From the NCBI GenBank assembly GCA_964570285.1, contig CAZMXP010000047.1, positions 1 through 37,774 of the forward strand: a stretch of DNA of 37,774 bases, given 5' to 3'. The DNA comes from CAZMXP01 sp964570285 (lineage in GTDB: Bacteria > Planctomycetota > PLA2). The notes beneath the pieces were generated by a model, which was not told where the DNA came from, did not search any database, and saw only the letters and a list, made by a program, of their open reading frames with translations. The translations under genes were made by a program, and so were the position numbers. Positions 7,721-15,796 of the stretch are shown here, piece by piece (position 1 is the first letter of the stretch; each line of letters begins with the position of its first letter).

Positions 7721-8410
7721 TCAGTTCTTGGGGTGGATCGTCACGGAGTTCGCGTACCGCTTCCAGCCGTGGCCGTCGGCGGCGGGCTTGGCCGTGACGA
7801 GGGTGAGCAGGACGGTGCCGTCGGGCATCGCCTCCGCGTCGAGCGCGTCGACGTGGTTCGCGATGACCCGGGGCGCCTGGCCCTCGAGCGTGCGGACGAG
7901 CTGGCGTCGCGGGTTGACGCTGAACGTGATCCAGCCCGACCATTCGGGCATGATCGTCCCCGACGAGGCGTTGAACTGGTAGCCGATGACCTTCCGGAAG
8001 CGCAGGCGCTTGCTCTGGGAGATGTTGCGCTCCCGCGCCTGCTCCCTGGTCTCGCCGACCTCCCAGCCCTTCGAGGTCTCGACGGCGGTCCCGACCGAGT
8101 TGCGCTGCACGATCGTGCGGACCGTGTGGGCCGCGGGCGCCCCGTTGTCCGCGAGGATCTCGAAGACGCCCACCGGCTCGGTGCTGTCGAGGCCGTCGGT
8201 GTCCTGCGCCTTCAGCGAGGAGGCCTGCAGCTCGTTGTAGATCCGGGTGAGGGAGACCTTGTTGGCCGAGCCGAGGTCGATCTGCAGCGTCGCCGTCTGG
8301 CTGCTCTTCGTGACCCCGGCGAAGGTCGAGTAGACGAAGACCGATCCGGCCGCGAAGAGCGTGATCGCGACGGTCGTCTCGATCAGCGTGAATCCTGCGT
8401 GGCGGCGCAT
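7721..8410 (-). CDS. Type IV minor pilin / pseudopilin, PilW-like
   Basis: A 229-residue protein with a class III signal: short basic leader MRRHAG, cleavage before FTLIETTVAITLFAAGSVFVYSTFAG, and Glu at position +5 of the mature protein, as prepilin peptidase and pilus assembly need. The globular part has no recognised motif. Its features include the LNNEL-type helix NKVSLTRIYNELQASSLKAQ common in PilW/GspJ-like pilins. The ATG at 8410 has AGGAG 7 nt upstream; an ATG at 8449 would overlap the preceding gene and push the signal inward, so it was rejected. It lies 31 nt after the PilX-like gene and is the third pilin of the cassette. It is exported and assembled at the pilus or pseudopilus tip. 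Confidence 0.88.
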   Translation of the reverse strand: MRRHAGFTLIETTVAITLFAAGSVFVYSTFAGVTKSSQTATLQIDLGSANKVSLTRIYNELQASSLKAQDTDGLDSTEPVGVFEILADNGAPAAHTVRTIVQRNSVGTAVETSKGWEVGETREQARERNISQSKRLRFRKVIGYQFNASSGTIMPEWSGWITFSVNPRRQLVRTLEGQAPRVIANHVDALDAEAMPDGTVLLTLVTAKPAADGHGWKRYANSVTIHPKN

Positions 8411-8441
8411 CCTGTGTCTCCTGGGGTTGGGGGTCTTGGTC

Positions 8442-10955
8442 CTAGGCATCGTTGTTGCGGACCATCATGACCGGGACCATGTAGGTGAGGACCGGCCGGG
8501 GGACCTCGACGAAGTTCGGCGGGGGGTTGAACAGCAGGTTGACGTCGAACTTCATGTTGCCGCGCTTGAAGCCGGCGTCCACCTTGCTCATGCCGTCCTT
8601 GTCCACCGTGACGTAGGTCTCCATGATGCGGTTGTTGGAGATGACCCCGCCGATGCGGCGCAGCGAGTCGCCGACGAAGGACTTCGTCCTCCAGTTGCTG
8701 TACTGGTCGTAGGCGCGCTCCTGGCGCTCCTGCTCCTTCGAGAGATAGGTCTGGCGGGCGGTGGTGCTGTCCTTGACGAGCTCGCCGTCCTCCTTCGCCC
8801 AGAAGGCGTCCACGCCGACGCGGCCGTTGACGCTCATCAGCGTGCCGTTGATCTCGGCCGACGTGGGCATCTTCGACGTGAAGAGCACGTCCTGCCGGGC
8901 GATCACGCCGAGCACGGTGTGGCCGGTGTACTTCTCGTTGCGCTCGTAGGCCTTGCTGTAGTCCGAGCCGTTCTTCATCGCCAGCTCGCCCTTCGAATCG
9001 ACGTAGCGGATGTTGTTGCTGATGCGGACGGTCTCGTTCCCGACGACGGTGAGGCGGCCCTTGAGGTCGCCCTGCATGCGCAGGATGCGGCCGTCGATGT
9101 AGAGCGTGCTGCCCTTGTCCTCGCTGAGCGTGAGCTTCTTCTTCGGGAGGGAGACGGCGCTGACGAAGAACTCCTCCGTCCAGGTCTCGGTGACCGTCTC
9201 GTAGTCGTCGACCTTCTTCTGGACGGCGACCTGCTTGTCCTGGAAGACGTCGACGGTCTTGTACTTGGTGACGGTCTTGTAGACCGGGACATCCTTGTAC
9301 TTCGTGACCTGCTTCATCTCGTAGATCGGCGTCGTCTTCGTCTTGGCCACCTGGCGGTTCTCGTAGACCGGCACGGTCCGCGTCTTCGCGACCTGGCGGT
9401 TCTCGTAGACCGGCTCCTGCACCGTGTAGGGGACCTGCGTCGTCGTGTAGACGGGCTCGGTCTTGTAGGTGGTCACGGTCTTGTAGCCGGAGATGTAGGT
9501 CTCCTGCTCGGTGTAGGGCTCCTGCACCGTGACCCATTCGCCGAGCGCGCCCGCGCCGCCGCCGCCGACCGCGGTGCCGCCGCCCGCATCGCCCGAGCTG
9601 TAGGGCACCCACACCTTGACACTGCGGTACTTCGTGACGGTGCGCGTGCTGTAGATCGGCTCCTGCGTCGTGACCGGGACCTGCTTCGTGCCGGTCTGGG
9701 TCGTGACGGTGTTGTACTTCGTCACGGTCTTCGTGCCGACCTGCACCTGTTCGGTCACGTAGTAGGTCTCGGTCTTCGTGCCGACCTGCACCTGCTCGGT
9801 CACGTAGTAGGTCTCGGTCTTCGTGCCGACCTGCACCTGCTCCGTGACCGTGTAGGGCTCCTTCACGTAGTAGTCGATGACCTGCTCGGTGTAGGGGACC
9901 TTCTGCGTGCCGACCTTGACGCTCTGGGTCTCCATCACGGTCTCGTAGTGGAACCCGACGTACTTCTGGTAGGTGTTCGACTTCTCGACGACATCGTAGC
10001 GCGGCGGGCTCCACGGACGCACCTCGAGGCCGCCATTCGAGGAGAAGAAGATCTCCGCGTCGATGCCGGCCTCGCCGGTGTAGATGTCCGCCTTGCCCTT
10101 CAGGTCGGCGAAGTCCACCTGGTCGAGCCCGATCGCGGTCGCCTCCGCGTTCGCGTCGCGCAGGCTCGTGTTCGCGGTCGTCGCGCCGGCGCTGTACTCG
10201 AAGCCGCTGACGGCCGAGACCGGATCGACGTAGTTCCCGTTCGGGAAGTAGAAGGCGAGCTTGTTGTTGCTGTGGATGAGGCCGCGCGGCGCGCCCGAGA
10301 CGCCGAGCGTCGCGCGGTTCTGGAAGAAGACGAAGGAGCTGAAGGGCTCGTTCTCGCGCACGAGCGCGCTGACCATGCGCACGGTCTCCCCGGCGCGGCC
10401 CGCGGCCTCGATGACGAAGTAGCTGTCGGAATCGCCGAAGGGATCCACCTCCGTCTGCGTCCGCCCCTTCAGCGCCTGCAGGCGCTGGATGTAGTCGCGC
10501 GCCCGGTAGCAGCGCACGGTCGTGTTCTCGATCATCCCGTGGGTGATCCCCTCCGGGTCCTCGAGCCAGCTCTTGGCCTCCTCGACGACCCCCTTGGTCG
10601 CCCGGTAGCCCGTCTCGACGACCTTCAGGCCCTCGATCTTCTTCTGGAGTTCGAGGGTCTCCGCCGCCGTCGCGATGGTCCCGCCGAAGTCGCCGTTCAT
10701 GGCGCCCCGGATGGCGAGGTTTCTGTTCTGGTCGTCGTAGGCGCTGTTGTTGATGACGTTCATGGCCATGCTGATTTGGGCGTACGCGGCGTTGAACGCG
10801 CGCGACTCCTCCTCCATGACCCGCTGGTGCTTCGTCTCCGCCACGACCCGACCGCTGCTCAGTGCCGCGAGCCCCGCGATCGCCGTGGCGAGGAAGACGA
10901 CGACGAGGAGCAGTGTCCCACGCTCGCCGCTTCGCCCCGTGCCTGTGTGTCTCAT
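8442..10955 (-). CDS. PilX-like minor pilin with an internal YTV-type repeat region
   Basis: An 837-residue protein. The N-terminus, GERGTLLLVVVFLATAIAGLAALSSGRVVAETKHQRVMEEES, resembles PilX-type minor pilins (membrane helix at about 12-33, no FTLIE motif). Residues of about 315-580 are a low-complexity region of short repeats with Y-x-V and V-P-Y patterns, such as VPYTEQVIDYYV, three 15-residue copies of VTEQVQVGTKTETYY, and PVYENRQVAKTRTV, interrupted by a glycine linker (about 450-470). These resemble the YTV repeats of planctomycete cell-wall proteins. The C-terminal part (580-837) has strand-rich sequence (LTVVGNETVRISNNIRYVD) like a polymer-forming or right-handed beta domain. It lies between the PilV-like and PilW-like genes with an AGGA site before the ATG. 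Confidence 0.85.
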   Translation of the reverse strand: MRHTGTGRSGERGTLLLVVVFLATAIAGLAALSSGRVVAETKHQRVMEEESRAFNAAYAQISMAMNVINNSAYDDQNRNLAIRGAMNGDFGGTIATAAETLELQKKIEGLKVVETGYRATKGVVEEAKSWLEDPEGITHGMIENTTVRCYRARDYIQRLQALKGRTQTEVDPFGDSDSYFVIEAAGRAGETVRMVSALVRENEPFSSFVFFQNRATLGVSGAPRGLIHSNNKLAFYFPNGNYVDPVSAVSGFEYSAGATTANTSLRDANAEATAIGLDQVDFADLKGKADIYTGEAGIDAEIFFSSNGGLEVRPWSPPRYDVVEKSNTYQKYVGFHYETVMETQSVKVGTQKVPYTEQVIDYYVKEPYTVTEQVQVGTKTETYYVTEQVQVGTKTETYYVTEQVQVGTKTVTKYNTVTTQTGTKQVPVTTQEPIYSTRTVTKYRSVKVWVPYSSGDAGGGTAVGGGGAGALGEWVTVQEPYTEQETYISGYKTVTTYKTEPVYTTTQVPYTVQEPVYENRQVAKTRTVPVYENRQVAKTKTTPIYEMKQVTKYKDVPVYKTVTKYKTVDVFQDKQVAVQKKVDDYETVTETWTEEFFVSAVSLPKKKLTLSEDKGSTLYIDGRILRMQGDLKGRLTVVGNETVRISNNIRYVDSKGELAMKNGSDYSKAYERNEKYTGHTVLGVIARQDVLFTSKMPTSAEINGTLMSVNGRVGVDAFWAKEDGELVKDSTTARQTYLSKEQERQERAYDQYSNWRTKSFVGDSLRRIGGVISNNRIMETYVTVDKDGMSKVDAGFKRGNMKFDVNLLFNPPPNFVEVPRPVLTYMVPVMMVRNNDA
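9729..9853 (-). repeat. Three tandem 45-bp coding repeats in the PilX-like gene
   Basis: Three near-identical copies begin at about 9729, 9774 and 9819 on the plus strand, each encoding 15 residues around TEQVQVGTKT. The near-identity at DNA level suggests recent expansion by slippage or recombination. Confidence 0.85.
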
Positions 10956-10997
10956 GGTGTCTGTCCTAGGTGTATGTCGAAGTGGGTTGGGTACCGG

Positions 10998-11558
10998 TCA
11001 ATTGAGCGCGTCCGCCTCGTCGCGCTCCTGCGGGGTGCGCGCGCGGATCGTCTTCAGCACCGTCTTGCCGTTGCGCCGGATCTCGATGCGCAGGATGTCG
11101 GTGCGCCCCTCGCGCGTCTCGACCCCGTCCACGACGGGCTCGATCCTCCCGTTGCCGTCGAGATCGCTGTCCACGAAAACCTCCCACTCGCCGGCGTCCT
11201 CCACGCCCTCGAGCTTGAACCGCGCCGGACCGCTGTCCACGACGCCGTCGCCGTTGTCGTCGGTCTGGCGGAGTTGCGTCAGACCGAGATTGCGCACGTC
11301 CTTGTCCGTGCCGAAGAGCGTGTCGTAGTCGCTCCCGCTCATCGAGCCCTGCGACGGGGAGCCGAAGGGCATGCGCAGGATGCGCTCCATGAACGCCTGG
11401 CCGCGCGCGAACGCGATGTCGCGCTCCTTCAGGTGCTGCGACCGCTTGGCGTTGCCCAGCTCGACCAGCCCGAGGGCGGTCGTCGCGACCGCGAGGATCG
11501 CGAAGGTGATCATCACCTCGATCAGCGTGAATCCGGCCTCTGCCTTGGCTCTTGTCAC
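10998..11558 (-). CDS. Type IV minor pilin / pseudopilin, PilV-like
   Basis: A 186-residue protein with a prepilin signal: VTRAKAEAG then FTLIEVMITFAILAVATTALGLVELGNAKRS, with Glu at +5. The helix continues into AFARGQAFMERILRM, as in PilV/GspI-like pilins. The mature domain includes a Ca-binding-like acidic segment, DDNGDGVVDSG, and DSDLDGNGRIEPVVDGVE, which resembles dockerin/EF-hand loops and may stabilise the pilin as Ca2+ does in GspG-type pseudopilins. The start is GTG at 11558, with GGAG about 8 nt upstream. The reading frame stays open upstream to 11795, but that part has no signal or coding character. It is the first gene of the cassette PilV-PilX-PilW, which is the usual order. Confidence 0.88.
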   Translation of the reverse strand: MTRAKAEAGFTLIEVMITFAILAVATTALGLVELGNAKRSQHLKERDIAFARGQAFMERILRMPFGSPSQGSMSGSDYDTLFGTDKDVRNLGLTQLRQTDDNGDGVVDSGPARFKLEGVEDAGEWEVFVDSDLDGNGRIEPVVDGVETREGRTDILRIEIRRNGKTVLKTIRARTPQERDEADALN

Positions 11559-11800
11559 CGTGTCACTCCGGGCCGCCCGCAGGCGGCGTGGGTCGCGGGA
11601 GCCTCCGAGGGTGCCCGCGGCCGATGTCCAGTCTGGCCCTTCCCCGAGGGAAGGCTGCACAGAATGGCTATCACAGGGGCCGGGCCAGGCAATGTGCCCC
11701 TCCCCATCGGCCGGAAGCGGCCCTGGAATCCGCCCCGAATCGGTGCACGGGAGCGGACGCGTCTCCATCCGGGACGCGGCGACCCCCGGGCGCACCTCCG
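11559..11800. other. Intergenic region upstream of the minor-pilin operon
   Basis: About 240 bp between the HEAT/histone-tail gene and the PilV-like gene. It should contain the promoter of the pilin operon, but I see no clear -10/-35 pair or sigma-54 site, and no other gene. Confidence 0.5.
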
Positions 11801-13633
11801 CTACTTCTTCGCCTTGCGGGGGGGCGCCTTCTTCTTCGGGGCTTTCTTCGGTGCCTTCGCCTGGGTCTTCGCCGGTGCCTTCGGGGCGGTCTTGGGGGGG
11901 CGCGGGGGCCGGCGCGGGGCCTTCGCACGCTTCTTCTTCGGCGGGGGCGGCGGAGCGAAGCCCTCCATCAGCAGCTTGTTCCCGGCGCCCTGCGTGGAGA
12001 GGTCCTCAGGGAAGCTCTTCACGAGCCAGCGGAGGATCTCGCCTCCGAGCACGCGGTCGGCCAAGGGCCTCTCGGCGAAATGGCTGCCGATCAGGTAGTA
12101 GTCCTCGGCGAGCAGGTAGCCCTTCTCCTTCCGCAGGCGCGTCAGCAGGTCGAACGCGCTCTCGGAAGCGAGCAGTTCGAGTTCGAAGAGGCCCGGATGG
12201 TTGAGGCGCGCTTCGCGCACGACGTTCTTGGGCCCGCGCACGACCTCCGCGAGCGCGATCTCGTACCGCACCTCGGCCGGCGTCTCCCCCTCCTCTCGCA
12301 CCAGCGGCCTCATGAGGTTCAGGATCTCCCCGGGCTTCCTCGCGCGCTTCAGCTTCCTGAGCCGCGCCTCGGCGGCGGTCCGGAGGGCGTCGAGGTGACG
12401 GCTCCGCAGCACCGACAGCACCGCCTCCGCCCTCGGATCCCCGGGCTCCAGCCACTTCGCCGCCGCGGTGGCGAGCGTGGCCGCCTGTTCGGCCTTCAGG
12501 TGGTGCGACCGCGGGAGGAGGATCTTGGCGAGCAGCCACGCCGTCGGCGAGTCGCCGGCCGTCGCGAGGGAGGCGACGACGGGAGCGACCCCGGCCGACA
12601 GGTTGGCGAGAGCCACCGCCGCCCGCTTCTGCAGGTCGGGATTGTCCCCGGCGAGCACCGCGAGCAGCGCCTCCGCGCTCTTCGGGGTGTCGAGTTGGCC
12701 CAGCGCGCCGATCGCGAAGCGCCGCAGCGCGGGGTCACTGCCGTTCAGCAGCGCGAAGAGAGGCGGGCCGTTGGCGGCGGTCAGCTTCGCCCGCTCCAGC
12801 ACGGCCATCGCGGGGGCGACGATGTTGGTGTAGTCGGCATCCTCGAGCAGGGAGAGCAGGCGCGCCACATGCTCCGGTGCGAGCGGGAGGTTCGCCGTCT
12901 CGCGCGCCAAGGCCTCGAGCGCGCGCCTGCGCACCATCGTCCCGCGCTTCGAGTCGGCGTAGCCGACCAGCTTGGCGCTCGCCTCGCTCCCGAGGATGCG
13001 GGCGAGGAAGTCCACGCCGGCCGCCGCCGCCTCGCTGCCGTCGCGCGCCGCCTCCGAGTCGAGGAAGCGCTCGATCTTCGAGACGAGCTGGGTGCGGTCG
13101 CGTCCCGTCGTCTGCGCGAGCTTCCCGGCGAGCCTCTCCCCGAGCTCGAGAACCTGCTGCGCGTGGCCCGACTCCAGCGCCTTCAGGATCAGCCCGATGC
13201 CCGCCGCCCCGCCGATGTGCGTCGCGACCGCCAGAATGCGCCGCCGGGCGAGCGGGGAGGCGCGATCGAGCAGCTTCTTGAGCCGCACCAGCACGCTGGG
13301 CCCCATCGCGGTGAGCACCTCGACCGCGAGGCGCCCCACCTCGCCGTCTTCCGCGAGCAGGGGAGCCACGGCGTCGAACGCATCGGTGCCGCCGATGCCG
13401 GCGATCGCTTCGAGGCAGAGGCGGCGCAGCCGCGGGTCGGGATCGGCGAGCGCCTTCCCGAGCGCCTCGACCACCCCGCTGTTCTTGGGCTTGAGGGCGC
13501 CTAGAACCGCCGCCGCAGCCCTCCTAAGCTCCGCGTCCTCGCCGCCGAGGAGCGAGACGGTCTGCCCAAGCCAGCGCTCCATGGGCGCCGCCGAGCCACC
13601 GCCAGCGTCGTGTCCTTGCTCTTGAGGACCCAT
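11801..13633 (-). CDS. HEAT-repeat protein with a lysine/proline/alanine-rich histone-like tail
   Basis: A 610-residue protein without a signal peptide. Residues 10-560 are HEAT-type helical repeats, for example AELRRAAAAVLGALKPKNSGVVEALGKAL, DPRLRRLCLEAIAGIGG and DPALRRFAIGALGQLDTPKSAEALLAVL. The last 55 residues are a basic tail of KKKRAKAPRRPPRPPK and repeated APKKAPKKKAP blocks, like histone H1 C-termini or bacterial Hc1/AlgP-type proteins, which bind DNA or other polyanions. The ATG at 13633 has GGGGAG 5 nt upstream; an ATG further up (13726) has none. The protein could tether a protein-binding HEAT solenoid to the nucleoid, which is inference. It does not look like a metabolic enzyme. 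Confidence 0.82.
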   Translation of the reverse strand: MGPQEQGHDAGGGSAAPMERWLGQTVSLLGGEDAELRRAAAAVLGALKPKNSGVVEALGKALADPDPRLRRLCLEAIAGIGGTDAFDAVAPLLAEDGEVGRLAVEVLTAMGPSVLVRLKKLLDRASPLARRRILAVATHIGGAAGIGLILKALESGHAQQVLELGERLAGKLAQTTGRDRTQLVSKIERFLDSEAARDGSEAAAAGVDFLARILGSEASAKLVGYADSKRGTMVRRRALEALARETANLPLAPEHVARLLSLLEDADYTNIVAPAMAVLERAKLTAANGPPLFALLNGSDPALRRFAIGALGQLDTPKSAEALLAVLAGDNPDLQKRAAVALANLSAGVAPVVASLATAGDSPTAWLLAKILLPRSHHLKAEQAATLATAAAKWLEPGDPRAEAVLSVLRSRHLDALRTAAEARLRKLKRARKPGEILNLMRPLVREEGETPAEVRYEIALAEVVRGPKNVVREARLNHPGLFELELLASESAFDLLTRLRKEKGYLLAEDYYLIGSHFAERPLADRVLGGEILRWLVKSFPEDLSTQGAGNKLLMEGFAPPPPPKKKRAKAPRRPPRPPKTAPKAPAKTQAKAPKKAPKKKAPPRKAKK

Positions 13634-13821
13634 CTTCGCTCCCCACCGTCCGTCCTCCCCCCGCTGCCCCCCACCTGCCTCCCAACAGGTGAAAGTCGGC
13701 GCTTCGGGCCGGCATCGATGCCTCAATGTAACAACTGAGGCGGAGCGAAGCCACGAGCGTTAATTATTCCGTTTCTCGGAGGAGTCGATTTCCACAACCT
13801 GTTGCAACTTAACAGGTTGCA
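13634..13821. other. Low-GC intergenic region with several inverted repeats
   Basis: This 188-bp gap is clearly less GC-rich than its surroundings (TTAATTATT near 13760). It holds a 12-bp palindrome GGCATCGATGCC (13711-13722), a CCTCA/TGAGG pair (13721-13740) and the hairpin after the SHMT gene. No coding frame or RNA gene is recognised. Confidence 0.55.
13795..13819 (-). terminator. Hairpin immediately after the SHMT-like gene
   Basis: CAACCTGTT and AACAGGTTG are 9-bp perfect arms with a 7-nt loop, starting 3 nt past the stop. It could be a terminator or, given the half-site look, an operator for the downstream HEAT gene. Confidence 0.5.
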
Positions 13822-15090
13822 TCAGCGCTTGGCTTCGCTGACCGCGTCGATCCCGTAGCCGAACCGGACCGTTGAGAACCCGGCCCGGAGGCTTGCGGCA
13901 TCCTTGGAGTGATCCCGCCCGGAGACGAGGATGCCGCGCATCCACTCGGCGATCGTTGCCATCTGCGCCGGCCCCATGCCGAACCGCGTCATCTCCTGGA
14001 CCCCAAGCCTGATGCCGCGGGGATTGCGGGCGTTTTTGCCCGGTTCCCCCGGCAGCAGGTTCATGTTGCAGATGACCCCGCCCCGGGAGAGCCGCGCCGA
14101 CGCTTCGCGCCCGCCTCCGAGATCCCCGACGTCGACGGCGACCTGGTGGCTCTCCGTGTAGCCCAGATCCTTGGCCGCGACGACAAGGCCGCAGGCCTCC
14201 AGCGCGGCGGCGAACGCTTTGGCATTCGCGATGACCGCCCTGGCATAGTCCGCGCCGAAGTCGCAGACCTCGAGCGAGGCGACCAGCAGCGCGGGCAGCG
14301 TGAAGAGATGGTGGTTGCTCGTGACCCCGGGGAAGACCGCCCGGTCGATCGCCTTCCAGAGGTCGTCGTCGACCCCTTTCGCGGCGATGATCCCGCGCTG
14401 GGGGCCGAAAAAGGTCTTGTGGCAGGAGGCGGTGAGCACATGGGCCCCCTCCGCCAGCGGATCCTGGAAGCGCCCCCCCGCGATCAGCCCGAGCACATGC
14501 GAGGCGTCGTACAGCAGGATCGCGCCGACCTCGTCGCAGGCGGCCCTCATCTCCCGGACCGGCTCCGGGAAGAGGAAGAGCGACCGTCCCAGCACGACCA
14601 GCCGAGGCCTCTCCTTCCGGATGAGCTCAGCCCCCGCCTGGGCGTCGAGCCGGAATCCGTCCTTGAGGCGGGGCAGTTCGAGAATGCGGTCGGCGCGCTT
14701 CCCGAGCGCCCCGATCATGGCGTGGCTGATGTGGCCGCCCCCGGCGATGCCGTGGGCGAGGGCGGTTCCCCCCTCCTTGAGGAGGGCCGAGAAGACCGCC
14801 TCGTTGGCCGTCGTGCCGCTCGGGAGGCGCACGTCCACCCGGTCGGCCCGGAAGATCTCGGCCACGACGCGGCTCGTCCGCGCCTCGATCTCGTCGATGA
14901 AGCGGGTCCCCTCGTAGTAGCGGGCGCCCGGGTGACCCTCCGCGTACCGATGGTGGAAGTCGCTGTCGAGCACCGCCCGGGCGGCCGGGGAGAGCACGTT
15001 TTCGCTCGCGATCAGGTTGATCGTGCTCGCGCGCCAGAGATCCTGGGCGCGGCAGGTCTCGGCGACCTCGCGGACCTCCCCGCGACGCAT
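13822..15090 (-). CDS. Serine hydroxymethyltransferase-family PLP enzyme (divergent)
   Basis: A 422-residue fold-type I PLP enzyme. SHMT signatures are clear: INLIASENVLSPAARAVLDSD (24-44), YAEGHPGARYYEGTRFIDEIE (49-69), GGGHISH (117-123), Asp195 and His198 in YDASHVLGLIAGG, the PLP lysine Lys225 in TASCHKTFFGPQRG, and VFPGVTSNHH. Differences from canonical GlyA include SGTTANEAVFSALL in place of the SGSxAN phosphate loop, and FFGPQRG in place of the usual THKTLRGPRGG. It may act on serine/glycine or be a relative with another aldol substrate. The ATG overlaps the stop of the upstream winged-helix gene (TGATG), so the two are coupled; no other one-carbon gene is near. Confidence 0.83.
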   Translation of the reverse strand: MRRGEVREVAETCRAQDLWRASTINLIASENVLSPAARAVLDSDFHHRYAEGHPGARYYEGTRFIDEIEARTSRVVAEIFRADRVDVRLPSGTTANEAVFSALLKEGGTALAHGIAGGGHISHAMIGALGKRADRILELPRLKDGFRLDAQAGAELIRKERPRLVVLGRSLFLFPEPVREMRAACDEVGAILLYDASHVLGLIAGGRFQDPLAEGAHVLTASCHKTFFGPQRGIIAAKGVDDDLWKAIDRAVFPGVTSNHHLFTLPALLVASLEVCDFGADYARAVIANAKAFAAALEACGLVVAAKDLGYTESHQVAVDVGDLGGGREASARLSRGGVICNMNLLPGEPGKNARNPRGIRLGVQEMTRFGMGPAQMATIAEWMRGILVSGRDHSKDAASLRAGFSTVRFGYGIDAVSEAKR

Positions 15091-15671
15091 CACCGGCTCT
15101 CCACGAACGCGATCCCCTGCTCCGACAGGCGGTAGCTGCTCCCGTTCTCGTGCGGCAGCAGGAAGTTGCGCCGGACGAGGCCGCCGATGGCGCGGTTGAA
15201 GTTCCGCGTATCGACACCCGCGCGGAGGCAGCACCGGAGGAGGTCGCCGATCCTGAGCGACTCGACACCCTCGCGCCGATGGAGCCAGTAGGCGAAGAGC
15301 AGCGCCGCGTCGGACTGCTGGTCCTTGCCGCGCAGCGGGTGGGCGCGGCAGAACTCGAGAAAGGCGTCGCCGGGCTCGGGGGGGCGTTCGATCGCCTGGC
15401 TCGCAACGGGGGCGGACGCGTGGTGGATGCCGTTCGCCACGGGGGAGCGGGGTTCGCTCGCCTCCTCGGAGGGCGACGCCGCGGCCGGCTCAGGGAAGGG
15501 GGGGGAGGCCTCGGAGGGGGGGAGGTTACCCGGCGGCGGCAGTGAGGCGAGCGCCCCGGGATCGACGCGGCCGAGGAAGGGTGCGAGTGACTGCAGTTGT
15601 CGCAGGACGAAGGATTCGGAACCGTGAAGTTCCAGATCCACCCCGCCTGAGCGGAAGCGGACAGTTGTCAT
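15090..15671 (-). CDS. Protein with C-terminal winged-helix-like domain, possible regulator
   Basis: A 193-residue protein. The N-terminal 35 residues (VRFRSGGVDLELHGSESFVLRQLQSLAPFLG) look like a small strand-helix domain. A Pro/Ser/Ala-rich linker follows, and residues of about 118-193 look like a winged helix-turn-helix: SDAALLFAYWLHRREGVESLRIGDLLRCCLRAGV, then FNRAIGGLVRRNFLLPHENGSSYRLSEQGIAFVES. It probably binds DNA or another protein. It precedes and overlaps by one base the SHMT-like gene and is divergent from the K+ channel gene, so it could regulate either. The ATG at 15671 has no Shine-Dalgarno sequence; an upstream ATG at 15758 lies inside the palindrome region and is unlikely. 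Confidence 0.7.
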   Translation of the reverse strand: MTTVRFRSGGVDLELHGSESFVLRQLQSLAPFLGRVDPGALASLPPPGNLPPSEASPPFPEPAAASPSEEASEPRSPVANGIHHASAPVASQAIERPPEPGDAFLEFCRAHPLRGKDQQSDAALLFAYWLHRREGVESLRIGDLLRCCLRAGVDTRNFNRAIGGLVRRNFLLPHENGSSYRLSEQGIAFVESR

Positions 15672-15741
15672 GGAATCGGGGGGGAACGGGGGTTGGGGGA
15701 TGCGAACGGACTCGCGGTCTTGAGGCCGTTCCCCGAATGAC

Positions 15742-15757
15742 TGTACCCTACGGTACA
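15742..15757. promoter_or_regulatory. 16-bp inverted repeat in the divergent promoter region (candidate operator)
   Basis: TGTACC-CTAC-GGTACA is a perfect 6-4-6 inverted repeat located between the divergent winged-helix gene (start 15671) and K+ channel gene (start 15797). Its size and place fit a dimeric repressor site. Confidence 0.45.
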
Positions 15758-15796
15758 AGGGCCGCGGTTCAAGCTTTCCGTAGTAGGGAGACGCTC

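Noticed and set aside
11559..11795. 79-codon upstream extension of the PilV-like frame
   Set aside because: It would put the prepilin signal deep inside the protein; the GTG at 11558 has a ribosome site and gives a normal short leader.
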